DNA from: CAZCEC01 sp964497615
Lineage (GTDB): Bacteria; Chloroflexota; Anaerolineae; Anaerolineales; UBA6663
NCBI GenBank assembly: GCA_964497615.1
Contig: CAZCEC010000024.1
Span: forward strand, 1-64,000
Direction: 5' to 3'
DNA length: 64,000 nucleotides
Below the pieces are notes generated by a model. It saw only the letters and a list, made by a program, of their open reading frames with translations, was not told the DNA's origin and searched no databases. Positions 16,057-23,743 of this stretch are shown here, piece after piece (the first letter of the stretch is position 1; each line of letters opens with the position of its first letter). Made by a program: the position numbers and the translations under genes.

Positions 16057-17411
16057 CCGGCCTGGCCCAGCCCGATCAACCCCTGCCCCGCCCCGACGCC
16101 ATCAAGCTCTTGCTGTCCATCGCCCCGCGCATTGAGCCGCACGCCAATGAGATAGCGGCCCTGTGCGGCGACGCGCCCTTGGCCCTGCGCCTGGCCGCCT
16201 CCGCCCTGGCGGTGCGCCCTACACTAAGCCCAGACGATTACGCGGCAAAGCTTCGCGACGAGCAGGGTCGGATGAAGTCACTGGAGCCGGTGAGGGCAGC
16301 GCTGGCGGTGAGTTACGACCTGCTGCCCGCAACTCTTCAGACCTTGTGGCAGGTGTTGACCTTGTTCGTAGGCGGTTTCAACCACTTTACCGTTTCGCAA
16401 GTGATGCACCTGGACAAGGAGATCACCGGGAAGGCGCTGAATGCACTGGTGAAGTTCTCGATCGTGGAGTACGACCGGGCCGCGCAACGCTACCACCTAC
16501 ACGACCTGGCGCGGCGGGCCGCAGGCGAACGATGGCAGGGCGCTGAGCGCCGACTCATGGAATATCAGCACGCGCGGTACTTCATGCACGTGCTCTCCAC
16601 CGCCAACGACCTCTACCATGCTGGCGGCGACAAGGCGTCAAAAGGCCTGAACCTGTATAACCACGAGTGGGCCAACATCGAGGCGGGGCAGGCCTGGGCG
16701 GCGGCGCACGCGGAGGAGAACGATGATGCAGCGGTGCTGTGCTGTGCATACGCGACAGCGGGTTGGGCGTTGCGCAACGTACGCCAAGTTCCCCACGACG
16801 ATATCATCTGGACTGAGGCGGCGCTAAAAGCGGCGCGGCGGTTGAAATACCAGGAAATTGAAGCAGCATGCCTTCGCATCCTGGGCTCGGCCTACGCCGA
16901 CCTGGGCGAGACCCGCCGCGCGATTGAGTATCACGAGCAGGAGCTGATCGTTGACCGCGAAATCGGCGACCAGTCCGCCGCAGCCAGCGCCCTGGGCAAC
17001 CTGGGCCTGGCCTACGCCGCCCTGGGCGAGACCCGCCGCGCGATTGAACTGTTTGAGCAACACCTGGCCATCGCGCGCGAGATGGGCGACCGGCGCGGCG
17101 AGGGGGTCGACCTGGGCAACCTGGGCCTCGCCTACGCCGCCCTGGGCGAGACCCGCCGCGCGATTGAGTTTCACGAGCAGGCGCTGATCATCGACCGCGA
17201 AATCGGCGACCGGCCCGGCGAAGGGGCCACCCTATTCAACATGAGCCTAGCGCTGGATAGGCTGGGCCAACGCTCGGACGCCATCGCGAGCGCCGAGGCT
17301 GCCCTGCGCATCTATGAGCAAATCGAAGACCCCAATGCGGAGCAGGTGCGGCAGGCGTTGGCGGAGTGGAAAGGCTCGGCCGCGGATTTGGACGGGGACG
17401 AAACGGATTAG
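16053..17411 (+). pseudogene. C-terminal piece of NB-ARC/TPR (STAND) protein
   Basis: 452 codons beginning ATGA 16053, overlapping the stop of the N-terminal piece by 4 bases. It resumes at the GLPL-like motif of NB-ARC (EIAALCGDAPLALRLAASAL, about 30-49), then the winged-helix part (LEPVRAALAVSYDLLPATLQ). From about 270 come TPR units of exactly 40 residues, 120 bp at DNA level (LGNLGLAYAALGETRRAIEL), repeated at 16890, 17010 and 17130. Without the P-loop this cannot be a normal ATP-driven switch. The coupled ATGA overlap leaves open that both pieces are translated. The C-terminus IYEQIEDPNAEQVRQALAEW has a close remnant at 55090. Confidence 0.7.
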
Positions 17412-17431
17412 GCGTTGATCGTTCGATGAAA

Positions 17432-17492
17432 AGACCTGCCAGGTTTGTTGAGCGCACCGTCAAGCGCCCTGCACGACAAACCTGGCAGGTCT
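17432..17492. repeat. Family A inverted repeat, copy 5
   Basis: Perfect arms, 20 bases after the TPR protein stop. Placement suggests use as a terminator hairpin. Confidence 0.88.
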
Positions 17493-17524
17493 GGTCATGG
17501 GCGCATCAACGATACCCCCTCGCC

Positions 17525-17640
17525 CCACGCGCACCCATCGCGCGTGCAACGCGCTCCTACGCCCACACACACACACATGCCCACACGCCCGCGCACCCAT
17601 CGCGCGTGCAACGCGCTCCTACGCCCACACGCCCACACTT
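17525..17640. repeat. Tandem family F halves and CACACGCC tracts
   Basis: ATCGCGCGTGCAACGCGCTC plus CTACGCCCACAC occurs twice about 62 bases apart, separated by CA-rich tracts (CACACACACACATGCCCACA). It is one half of the family F stem at 27801-27870. Confidence 0.75.
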
Positions 17641-17659
17641 TCCACCTACACACCGACGG

Positions 17660-18622
17660 TTACAAATCCAGCTCCTTATTCACCGCCGCGATCACTTCGT
17701 GCAAGTCGCCGATGACGGCGTAGTCCGCGTGGGCCAGGATGGGGGCCTCGGGGTCGGTGTTGATGGCCAGGAGGCGCTTGGCGGCGCGGCAGCCCACCAT
17801 GTGCTGGCTGGCGCCGCTGATGCCGCAGGCGATGTACAAGTCCGGCGCGATGCGCGTGCCGGTCTGCCCCACCTGGTCCAGGTGCGGGCGCCAGCCCAGG
17901 CTGGTGACGGCGCGCGAACAGCCCACCGCCCCGCCCAGCCGCCGGGCCAGCACTTCCAGCTTCTCAAAGCCCTCGGCGCTGCCGACGCCGCGCCCGCCGC
18001 CCACCACCACGCGCGCCTCGCCCAGCGCCACCTTGCTGCGGTCGGCGGGGATGCGGCGCGTGATGCGGACGCGGAAGCACGAGTCGGGCAGTTCGGGCGT
18101 GTGCGTGACGAGGGCGGCCTCGGCGGGCGTGGCGGCGCGCTCGGCGGCGAGGGCATGTGGGTTCACGCTCAATAGCTTGATGGCCCCGTGCAAGGCGGCG
18201 TCCTCCAGCAGGGTGCCGCCCCAGCGCACGCGGGTGACGGTGAAGGGGTCGCCGGGCTGGGCCTGGGTAACGTTGGCGGCAAAGGGGAGATCGAGCAGCG
18301 CGGCCAGGTGGGCCAGCACTTCGTTGCCCCGGTCGCTGCCGGACGCGAGGATGGCGGCGGGCGACAACGTGGCGGCCAGGGCTTGCAGGCCGGCGGCCCA
18401 GGCTTCGGGCGCGAAATCGGTGAGTTCGGGGTGCTGGACGACGTGGACGCGCGCTGCCCCATACGCGCCCAGGCCCGCCGCGAGTGGGGCGGCCTCCGCG
18501 CCGATGAGGGCGGCTTCGAGCGGCGCGCCCATCTGCCCGGCCAGATTGCGCGCAAACGTCAGCGCTTCCAGCGAGAGATCGTTCAGGCGGCCCTGGTCGT
18601 GTTCGATCAGCACAAGAATCAT
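17660..18622 (-). CDS. etfA: Electron transfer flavoprotein alpha subunit
   Basis: 320 residues from ATG 18622; the start overlaps the EtfB stop by 4 bases (ATGA), so the two are translationally coupled. The C-terminal FAD-binding signature is present (GQTGTRIAPDLYIACGISGA near 250-269, then HMVGCRAAKRLLAINTDPEA). The N-terminal domain begins ILVLIEHDQGRLNDLSLEAL. ETF alpha/beta accepts electrons from primary flavoprotein dehydrogenases and passes them to ETF:quinone oxidoreductase. Here the obvious donor is the dimethylglycine/sarcosine dehydrogenase-like protein encoded upstream in the same direction. Confidence 0.95.
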   Translation of the reverse strand: MILVLIEHDQGRLNDLSLEALTFARNLAGQMGAPLEAALIGAEAAPLAAGLGAYGAARVHVVQHPELTDFAPEAWAAGLQALAATLSPAAILASGSDRGNEVLAHLAALLDLPFAANVTQAQPGDPFTVTRVRWGGTLLEDAALHGAIKLLSVNPHALAAERAATPAEAALVTHTPELPDSCFRVRITRRIPADRSKVALGEARVVVGGGRGVGSAEGFEKLEVLARRLGGAVGCSRAVTSLGWRPHLDQVGQTGTRIAPDLYIACGISGASQHMVGCRAAKRLLAINTDPEAPILAHADYAVIGDLHEVIAAVNKELDL

Positions 18623-19383
18623 GACAGCAGCCCCAGCCTTTCAAACAGCGCCACCACCTGCGGCGCGGCGGATGCGCCCTGCCCCAGGATTTCGACCTGA
18701 TGGGCCGTCGCGGGCGGGAGTTTAAGGCGCAGCATTTGCAGGCCGGGTTCGCGGGCGGGCGCGAGCTGGCGCTCGAGCGGCTTCTTCTTGGCTTTCAGCC
18801 GGCCCGGCAGCGAGGGGTAGCGCGGCAGGTTGAGCCCTTCCTTCACGCCCACGACGGCGGGCAGGGGCAGGTCGTACACCTCGCGCCCGCCGGGGCCTTC
18901 GCGGGTGGCGCTCAGCGTGCCGCCCTCCACGGTCAGCCCCTTGACGCCCGTCACCACCGGCCAGCCCAGCGCGTGCGCCACGCGGATGCCCACTTGATAG
19001 CCGCCGCTGTCGGCGCTCTCGTTGCCGAACAGGACGAGATCGAGCGGGGCGGCGGCGTGGCGCGCCTGCACCGCGGCGGTGATGGCCTGCGCTGTCGCTT
19101 GGGGATCGAACTCGCGGCCGTCGGTCTCCAGCAGGATGGCGTCGTCCATGCCCAGGGCCAGGGCGTCGCGGAGCTGCTCACTGGCCGCGTCGGGGCCGAG
19201 GGTGAGGGCGGTGCTGCGGCCGCCGTGGGCCTCCACCTGCCGCACGGCTTCTTCCACCGCGCACTCTTCGTGCGGGCTGATGGTGAAGCCCAGGTATTGG
19301 GTGTCAATCGCCTGCCCGTCCGGCGTCAGGTTGATCTTGCTGCCGGTGGCGGGGACGCGCTTGATGCAGACCAAGATGTTCAT
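18619..19383 (-). CDS. etfB: Electron transfer flavoprotein beta subunit
   Basis: 254 residues from ATG 19383. Starts MNILVCIKRVPATGSKINLT, with the family helix SPHEECAVEEAVRQVEAHGG and the AMP-binding-region strand LVLFGNESADSGGYQVGIRV. VREGPGGREVYDLPLPAVVG near 180 is the usual strand-turn of EtfB. It lies 0.7 kb after the dehydrogenase, and the gap holds family C and B repeats but no gene. Forms the ETF heterodimer with the next gene. Confidence 0.95.
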   Translation of the reverse strand: MNILVCIKRVPATGSKINLTPDGQAIDTQYLGFTISPHEECAVEEAVRQVEAHGGRSTALTLGPDAASEQLRDALALGMDDAILLETDGREFDPQATAQAITAAVQARHAAAPLDLVLFGNESADSGGYQVGIRVAHALGWPVVTGVKGLTVEGGTLSATREGPGGREVYDLPLPAVVGVKEGLNLPRYPSLPGRLKAKKKPLERQLAPAREPGLQMLRLKLPPATAHQVEILGQGASAAPQVVALFERLGLLS

Positions 19384-19408
19384 GCGCTTGCCATCCTTGA
19401 TTAACCAT

Positions 19409-19648
19409 TGTCACGCTGAGCGCGAATGACAACACCTGCGGCCTGCTGCCCCGTTTGCGCGCGAAGCGTATCAGTGATGCTCCAGCGAAGCACATCACCG
19501 CGCAACCCTGTCACGCTGAGCGCCGCACACGCACCGGCGGCCTCACATCTCGCTCGCGCGCGAAGCGTATCGACGATGCGCCAATGAGGCCCTTCGCGCG
19601 CCGGCTTGTTGACAATACCGGCCAGCGTCATTCGCGCTCAGGGCGACA
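19409..19648. repeat. Family C, copies with doubled left half
   Basis: Two left halves (TGTCACGCTGAGCGCGAATG at 19409 and TGTCACGCTGAGCGCC at about 19509) with GCGCGCGAAGCGTATC inner arms share one right half (CTTCGCGCGCC, then CATTCGCGCTCAGGGCGACA ending 19648). Confidence 0.75.
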
Positions 19649-19670
19649 TTGTTCGTCAGCGAAAAACCGT

Positions 19671-19811
19671 TGTCACGCTGAGCGCGAATGACAGCAACGC
19701 GGGCCGCCCACCCCGTTTGCGCGCGAAGCGTATCGTTGACGAGCCAACGAGGCCCTTCGCGCGCCGGCTTGTTGCCAACACCGGCCAGCGTCATTCGCGC
19801 TCAGGGCGACA
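19671..19811. repeat. Family C double palindrome, copy
   Basis: Complete unit: TGTCACGCTGAGCGCGAATG ... GCGCGCGAAGCGTATC ... CTTCGCGCGCC ... CATTCGCGCTCAGGGCGACA. Located between EtfB and the dehydrogenase genes. Confidence 0.8.
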
Positions 19812-19890
19812 GGGATTGGCACAGCCGCGCTGAGTGTTACAACGCGGCCGCTGCGCGTCCAGCCACCGTGACGAGAGTATGAGCGCGCGT

Positions 19891-20012
19891 TTCTAATCCG
19901 CTCCCGACCCTTGGCCCGCGTCCCAAGCGGGGTCCCGCTAAAGAGCGTCTGGCGCGCCGCCTTTTAACGGGGCCCTGCTCGGTTTCAGGACCAAGTGTGG
20001 GAGCGGATTAGG
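19891..20012. repeat. Family B palindrome, copy 1
   Basis: Outer arms TCTAATCCGCTCCC and GAGCGGATTAGG, inner arms around GGTCCCGCTAAAG and CTTTTAACGGGGCCC. Confidence 0.75.
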
Positions 20013-20105
20013 TGACGACGCCCCCGCCCACCTTCAACATGGTTTGGGCGCGGATTAGATGACGACTCCCCCGCCCACTTTCAACTGGGTATGGGCGCGC
20101 GCTAG
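20000..20105. repeat. Tandem tail of family B
   Basis: GCGGATTAGRTGACGACKCC followed by CCCGCCCACYTTCAAC is repeated about every 55 bases, two full and one partial time, ending at the dehydrogenase stop. Confidence 0.65.
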
Positions 20106-22621
20106 CCTTTGAGTCTCTCGTTCTCCGGATCGAACAGCGCCCCGCTGCCCGCCACCGCCACGGTGACGGGGTAGCGCTGGCCCATGTACTCCACTTGCAG
20201 GGCCGTGCCCACTTTCGCAAACTCCGGCGGCAGGTAGCTGAGCAGGATGTGCTTGCCCACCGACGGCCCGGACCCGGCGCTGGTGACGTATGACCGCCGC
20301 CCGTGCGCGTCCACCAGCGGCTCGCCGTCCGCGCTCAGGATCGGCTCGCGGCCCTGCGGGTAGCGCTTGACGCCGGTGGCCGACGTGGGATCGTCCACGG
20401 TGAGCGTGCACAGGAGCGCGGCGGGCGCCTTCTCGCGCTGCTTGAGATAGGCCGCCTTGCCGATGAAGTCCTGCGGCTTGACGCGCGGGCGCGCCATCCC
20501 GGCCTCCACCAGGGTGTTGTCCTGCTCCAGCTCGGCGCCATAGGCGCGGTAGCCCTTCTCCAGCCGGGCAGTGGTGGCATACACCCCGATGCCCACGGGG
20601 ATCAGCCCGTGCGGCTGGCCGGCCTCCCACAGGCTGTCCCACAGGCGCTGCCCCTGCTCGAAGGGCACGTAGATTTCCCAGCCCAGCTCGCCCACGTAGC
20701 TGATGCGCGAGGCCAGGGCGCGCACCGGCCCAAAGTCCAGCCACTGGCAGGTGGCGAAGGGGAAGGCGGCGTTGCTCAGGTCCGCGCCGGGGGCGGCGGC
20801 CTGCATCACGTCGCGGGCGCGCGGCCCCCACACGCCCACGGTCGCCCAGGCAGACGTGACATCGGTGAGCGTCACAGAGCCGTCCTCGGGCAGGTGGTCG
20901 TTGAACCACTTCTTGTCAATCCCGCCGTCGAAGCCGCCGGTGACGACGCGGAACAGCCGCTCCCCCAGGCGCATGATGGTCAGGTCGGCCTTGATCCCGC
21001 CGTGATGGTTGAGCAGGGACGTATAGACCACGCGCCCCACCGGCACGTCCATCTGCGCCACGGCCATCCGCTGGATGTAGTCCGGCGCGCCGGGGCCGGC
21101 GATATCGAACACGGCGAAGGCGCTCAAATCCACCATGCCTACGGCGTCGCGCATTCGCAAATGCTCGGCGTTGATGATGGGCGACCACCAGCGCGCGTCC
21201 CACTCGGCTTCGCGCGGCATCACCCGGTCGCCGTACTCGTCCAGCAGGGGCTTGTTGCTCTCGTACCAGTTGGGGCGCTCCCAGCCGGCGGTCTCGAAGA
21301 ACACCGCGCCCAGCGCCTGTTCGCGGGCGAAGAACGGGCTGACGCGCACCAGGCGGTTGGTGGCCCACTGCTCGCGCGGGTGCACGATGCCGTAGGTCTT
21401 GTTGAACCCCTCGGCGGAGCGGGCGCGGACGTGCGCTTCGGTGCGCTGGTGGTCGTAGAAGCGGGCGATGTCGGAGCCGGTCGGGTCAATCTCCGGGTGG
21501 CCGTCGGTCAGCCACTCCACCACGGTGCGGGCGATGCCGGGCGCTTCCTTGATCCACACGGCGGAGACCGACCACAGGTTCTTGACTTCCACGGTCTCGC
21601 CCAGGACGGGGAAGCCGTCGGGCGTGAGCGAGAGCAGGCCGTTGATGGCGTAGCGGATGCCCACGCGCTCGTCGCCCAGGATGTCGGGGATCAGCTCCAG
21701 GGCCTGCTCCAACTGCGGGTCGAAGTCTTCCTTGGTGAAGGGCAGTTCGGTGGGCGAGAGCGCGGCCGCGGCGATGGACGGCACCGCGTCGGGCGACATC
21801 AGGATGGGCCGGTGGGCATACGACCCCACTTCCAGGTCGCCGCCGTGCTGGCGCTCATACATGTTGGTGTCCATATCACGCACGATGGGATACTCGATCT
21901 CGCCCACGGTGCTGGCGAACAGCGGCACCGGCCCGACGCTGATCATCTGGTGGACGGCGGGGGTGAGCGGGATGGTGGCCCCGGCCATGCGCGCGATGCG
22001 GGGGCTCCACAGGCCGCAGGCGATGAAGACGATCTCGGCTTCGATGGTGCCCTGATCGGTGGTGACGGAATGGATGCGGCCGTTCCTGACGCCCAGCCCG
22101 GTGATCTCGGTATTGGCGACCGACGTGAGCGCGCCTTCGCTGTGGGCGTACTCGCGCATGAGCGTGCCCGCGCGGAGCGAATCGACCACGCCGATGCTGG
22201 GGGTGTAGAACCCGCCCAGGATGATGTCTTCGTTGATGAAGGGGACCAATTCCTTGACGCGCTGGGGGGAGATCAGCTCGCTCTCCACGCCCCAGGAACG
22301 CGACGACGCCATGCGCCGCGTCAGCTCCTGCATGCGCTCCGGCGTGCGGGCCACCTCCACGCCGCCGCTCTGGGTGAACACGCCCAACTCTTTGTATTGC
22401 CGCGTGCTGTCGAGCGTGAACTTCGCCATCTCCTTGGAGTGGTCCACCATGAAGATGAAGTTGGAGGCGTGGCCGGTGGAGCCGCCGGGGTTGGGCAGCG
22501 GGCCTTTGTCGAGCTGGACGATGTCCTGCCAGCCGTGGCGGGCCAAGTGATAGACCAGGCTGTTGCCGACGATGCCGGCGCCGATGACGACGACGCGGGC
22601 GCGGGAGGGGAGGGTGGGCAT
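20102..22621 (-). CDS. Dimethylglycine/sarcosine dehydrogenase-like FAD-GcvT protein
   Basis: 839 residues from ATG 22621 with AAGGAGAAC 5-13 bases upstream. Residues about 8-30 are the FAD fold (RVVVIGAGIVGNSLVYHLAR). GSTGHASNFIFMVDHSKEMA (about 47-66) contains the His that carries covalent FAD in this family. The DAO domain extends to about 365, FAO_M to about 430, and the aminomethyltransferase (GcvT) folate-binding domain follows (FAREQALGAVFFETAGWERP, AVGMVDLSAFAVFDIAGPGA), with the GcvT C-terminal barrel after 720. Members oxidatively demethylate dimethylglycine or sarcosine and hand formaldehyde-level carbon to tetrahydrofolate; electrons go to ETF, encoded just downstream. The exact methylated glycine is not fixed. 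Confidence 0.88.
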   Translation of the reverse strand: MPTLPSRARVVVIGAGIVGNSLVYHLARHGWQDIVQLDKGPLPNPGGSTGHASNFIFMVDHSKEMAKFTLDSTRQYKELGVFTQSGGVEVARTPERMQELTRRMASSRSWGVESELISPQRVKELVPFINEDIILGGFYTPSIGVVDSLRAGTLMREYAHSEGALTSVANTEITGLGVRNGRIHSVTTDQGTIEAEIVFIACGLWSPRIARMAGATIPLTPAVHQMISVGPVPLFASTVGEIEYPIVRDMDTNMYERQHGGDLEVGSYAHRPILMSPDAVPSIAAAALSPTELPFTKEDFDPQLEQALELIPDILGDERVGIRYAINGLLSLTPDGFPVLGETVEVKNLWSVSAVWIKEAPGIARTVVEWLTDGHPEIDPTGSDIARFYDHQRTEAHVRARSAEGFNKTYGIVHPREQWATNRLVRVSPFFAREQALGAVFFETAGWERPNWYESNKPLLDEYGDRVMPREAEWDARWWSPIINAEHLRMRDAVGMVDLSAFAVFDIAGPGAPDYIQRMAVAQMDVPVGRVVYTSLLNHHGGIKADLTIMRLGERLFRVVTGGFDGGIDKKWFNDHLPEDGSVTLTDVTSAWATVGVWGPRARDVMQAAAPGADLSNAAFPFATCQWLDFGPVRALASRISYVGELGWEIYVPFEQGQRLWDSLWEAGQPHGLIPVGIGVYATTARLEKGYRAYGAELEQDNTLVEAGMARPRVKPQDFIGKAAYLKQREKAPAALLCTLTVDDPTSATGVKRYPQGREPILSADGEPLVDAHGRRSYVTSAGSGPSVGKHILLSYLPPEFAKVGTALQVEYMGQRYPVTVAVAGSGALFDPENERLKG

Positions 22622-22636
22622 GGGCGTTCTCCTTGG

Positions 22637-23323
22637 CTAGAGCAGTTCTTTAACGCGAGCTTGAAAGGCGATGATGTGGGCCTGCATCAGCGCCTCGGCC
22701 TGCTGCGGGTCGCGGCGGCGCACCGCGTCCAGGATGCGGCGGTGCTGTTCGATGGCCGACTGCATCGGGCCGATCTTGTCCAGCGCGAGATACCACAGCC
22801 GCAGGTTCAGGTTGTACAGGCGGCCCAGGGTGGATTGCAGGAAGCGGTTGCGGGCGGCGCGGGCCAGCGCCTGGTGAAAGGCGCGGTCAATCTCGATGTG
22901 GGCCTGGGGGTCGCCGCCGGCTTCAGCCTGGTCGAGGCGGGCCAGGGCCGCTTCCAGGGCGTTCAGGTCCAGATCGGTGGCGCGCTCGGCGGCCAGGGCG
23001 GCGGCCTGCCCTTCCAGCACGCGGCGCAATTCAAAAAGCTGCTGCAAGTCCAGGATGCTGAGCCCGGCGACGAAGGCGCCGCGCCGGGGCCGCAGGACCA
23101 CCAGCCCTTCGCAGCTCAGGCGCTGGAGGGCCTCGCGGATGGGGGTGCGGCCAAGCTGAAGCTCGTCCATGAGGGCGGCTTCGGGGATGGGGGCGCCGGG
23201 GGGCAGTTGCAGGGTGATGATCTTGTCGCGCAGGCGCTGGTAGGCCTGCTGGCTGAGCGCGCCCAGGTGGGTGTCTTCATCTAAGGGGGCGGGCGCCAGG
23301 TCGGCGGGGGCGTCGGTGAGCAT
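22637..23323 (-). CDS. GntR-family FCD-domain regulator
   Basis: 228 residues from ATG 23323 (a TTG at 23338 would fall in family A). The N-terminal winged helix reads SQQAYQRLRDKIITLQLPPG then LQLGRTPIREALQRLSCEGL. The C-terminal FCD ligand domain keeps its metal/ligand pattern (FELRRVLEGQAAALAAERA, IDRAFHQALARAARN, AIEQHRRILDAVRRRDPQQA). FadR/FCD regulators usually repress the catabolic operon they lead, here 15 bases ahead of the dehydrogenase gene, with a small carboxylate or amine as inducer. The 5' leader contains a family A hairpin. Confidence 0.88.
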   Translation of the reverse strand: MLTDAPADLAPAPLDEDTHLGALSQQAYQRLRDKIITLQLPPGAPIPEAALMDELQLGRTPIREALQRLSCEGLVVLRPRRGAFVAGLSILDLQQLFELRRVLEGQAAALAAERATDLDLNALEAALARLDQAEAGGDPQAHIEIDRAFHQALARAARNRFLQSTLGRLYNLNLRLWYLALDKIGPMQSAIEQHRRILDAVRRRDPQQAEALMQAHIIAFQARVKELL

Positions 23324-23338
23324 GGGCGGCGGCGGCAA

Positions 23339-23398
23339 AGACCTGCCAGGTTTCGACCCGTGGGCCAGCTTGGCGCTAGGCGCAAACCTGGCAGGTCT
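23339..23398. repeat. Family A inverted repeat, copy 6, in 5' leader
   Basis: Lies between the promoter at 23422-23450 and the GntR start, so it is transcribed. The arms can form a 15-16 bp hairpin about 15 bases before the start codon. Confidence 0.85.
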
Positions 23399-23421
23399 GG
23401 TGCGGCAGGAACGATAGCCAG

Positions 23422-23450
23422 AGTATATGGCGAATATATTTGAAAGTCAA
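23422..23450 (-). promoter_or_regulatory. Strong sigma70-type promoter of the GntR-DMGDH locus
   Basis: On the minus strand TTGACT (23445-23450) and TATACT (23422-23427) are separated by exactly 17 bases. Surroundings are unusually AT-rich (GAATATATTTGAAAGTCAAT), with two GATATA words at about 23456-23472 that could belong to an operator. Confidence 0.7.
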
Positions 23451-23526
23451 TGATTGATATATGAGAGATATACCTAACTATCGACGGCTAAAGCATTGGC
23501 TGGATGGGGGACGGGGTCGTTTTCAT

Positions 23527-23635
23527 CTAATCCGCGCCCACACATGGCCCTGAACCCGGGCGTGGTCCCGCTAAATGGCAGTCTACCGGACGGTTTTTAG
23601 CGGAACCACGCTGAAGATCAGGCCAACGGCTGGGT
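23527..23635. repeat. Family B palindrome, copy 2
   Basis: CTAATCCGCGCCCACA, GGTCCCGCTAAATGG and GGTTTTTAGCGGAACCACGC, with the right outer arm truncated. The rest of the gap from 23451 to 23743 shows no gene. Confidence 0.75.
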
Positions 23636-23743
23636 CGTCCGTCGCCTGGCGCCCGCTTGCCCCCTGCCCCAACTTCATCCATACTCCCCCCACTCCGCTT
23701 CACGGGCTGACCCCCGCGTTAACAATCGCAAAGGAGTTCCCCC

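Noticed and set aside
20303..23284. Very long open frame on the plus strand (993 codons)
   Set aside because: It is antisense to the DMGDH and GntR genes, has His/Gln/Gly/Arg-rich low-complexity composition and no recognisable domain; a high-GC shadow frame.
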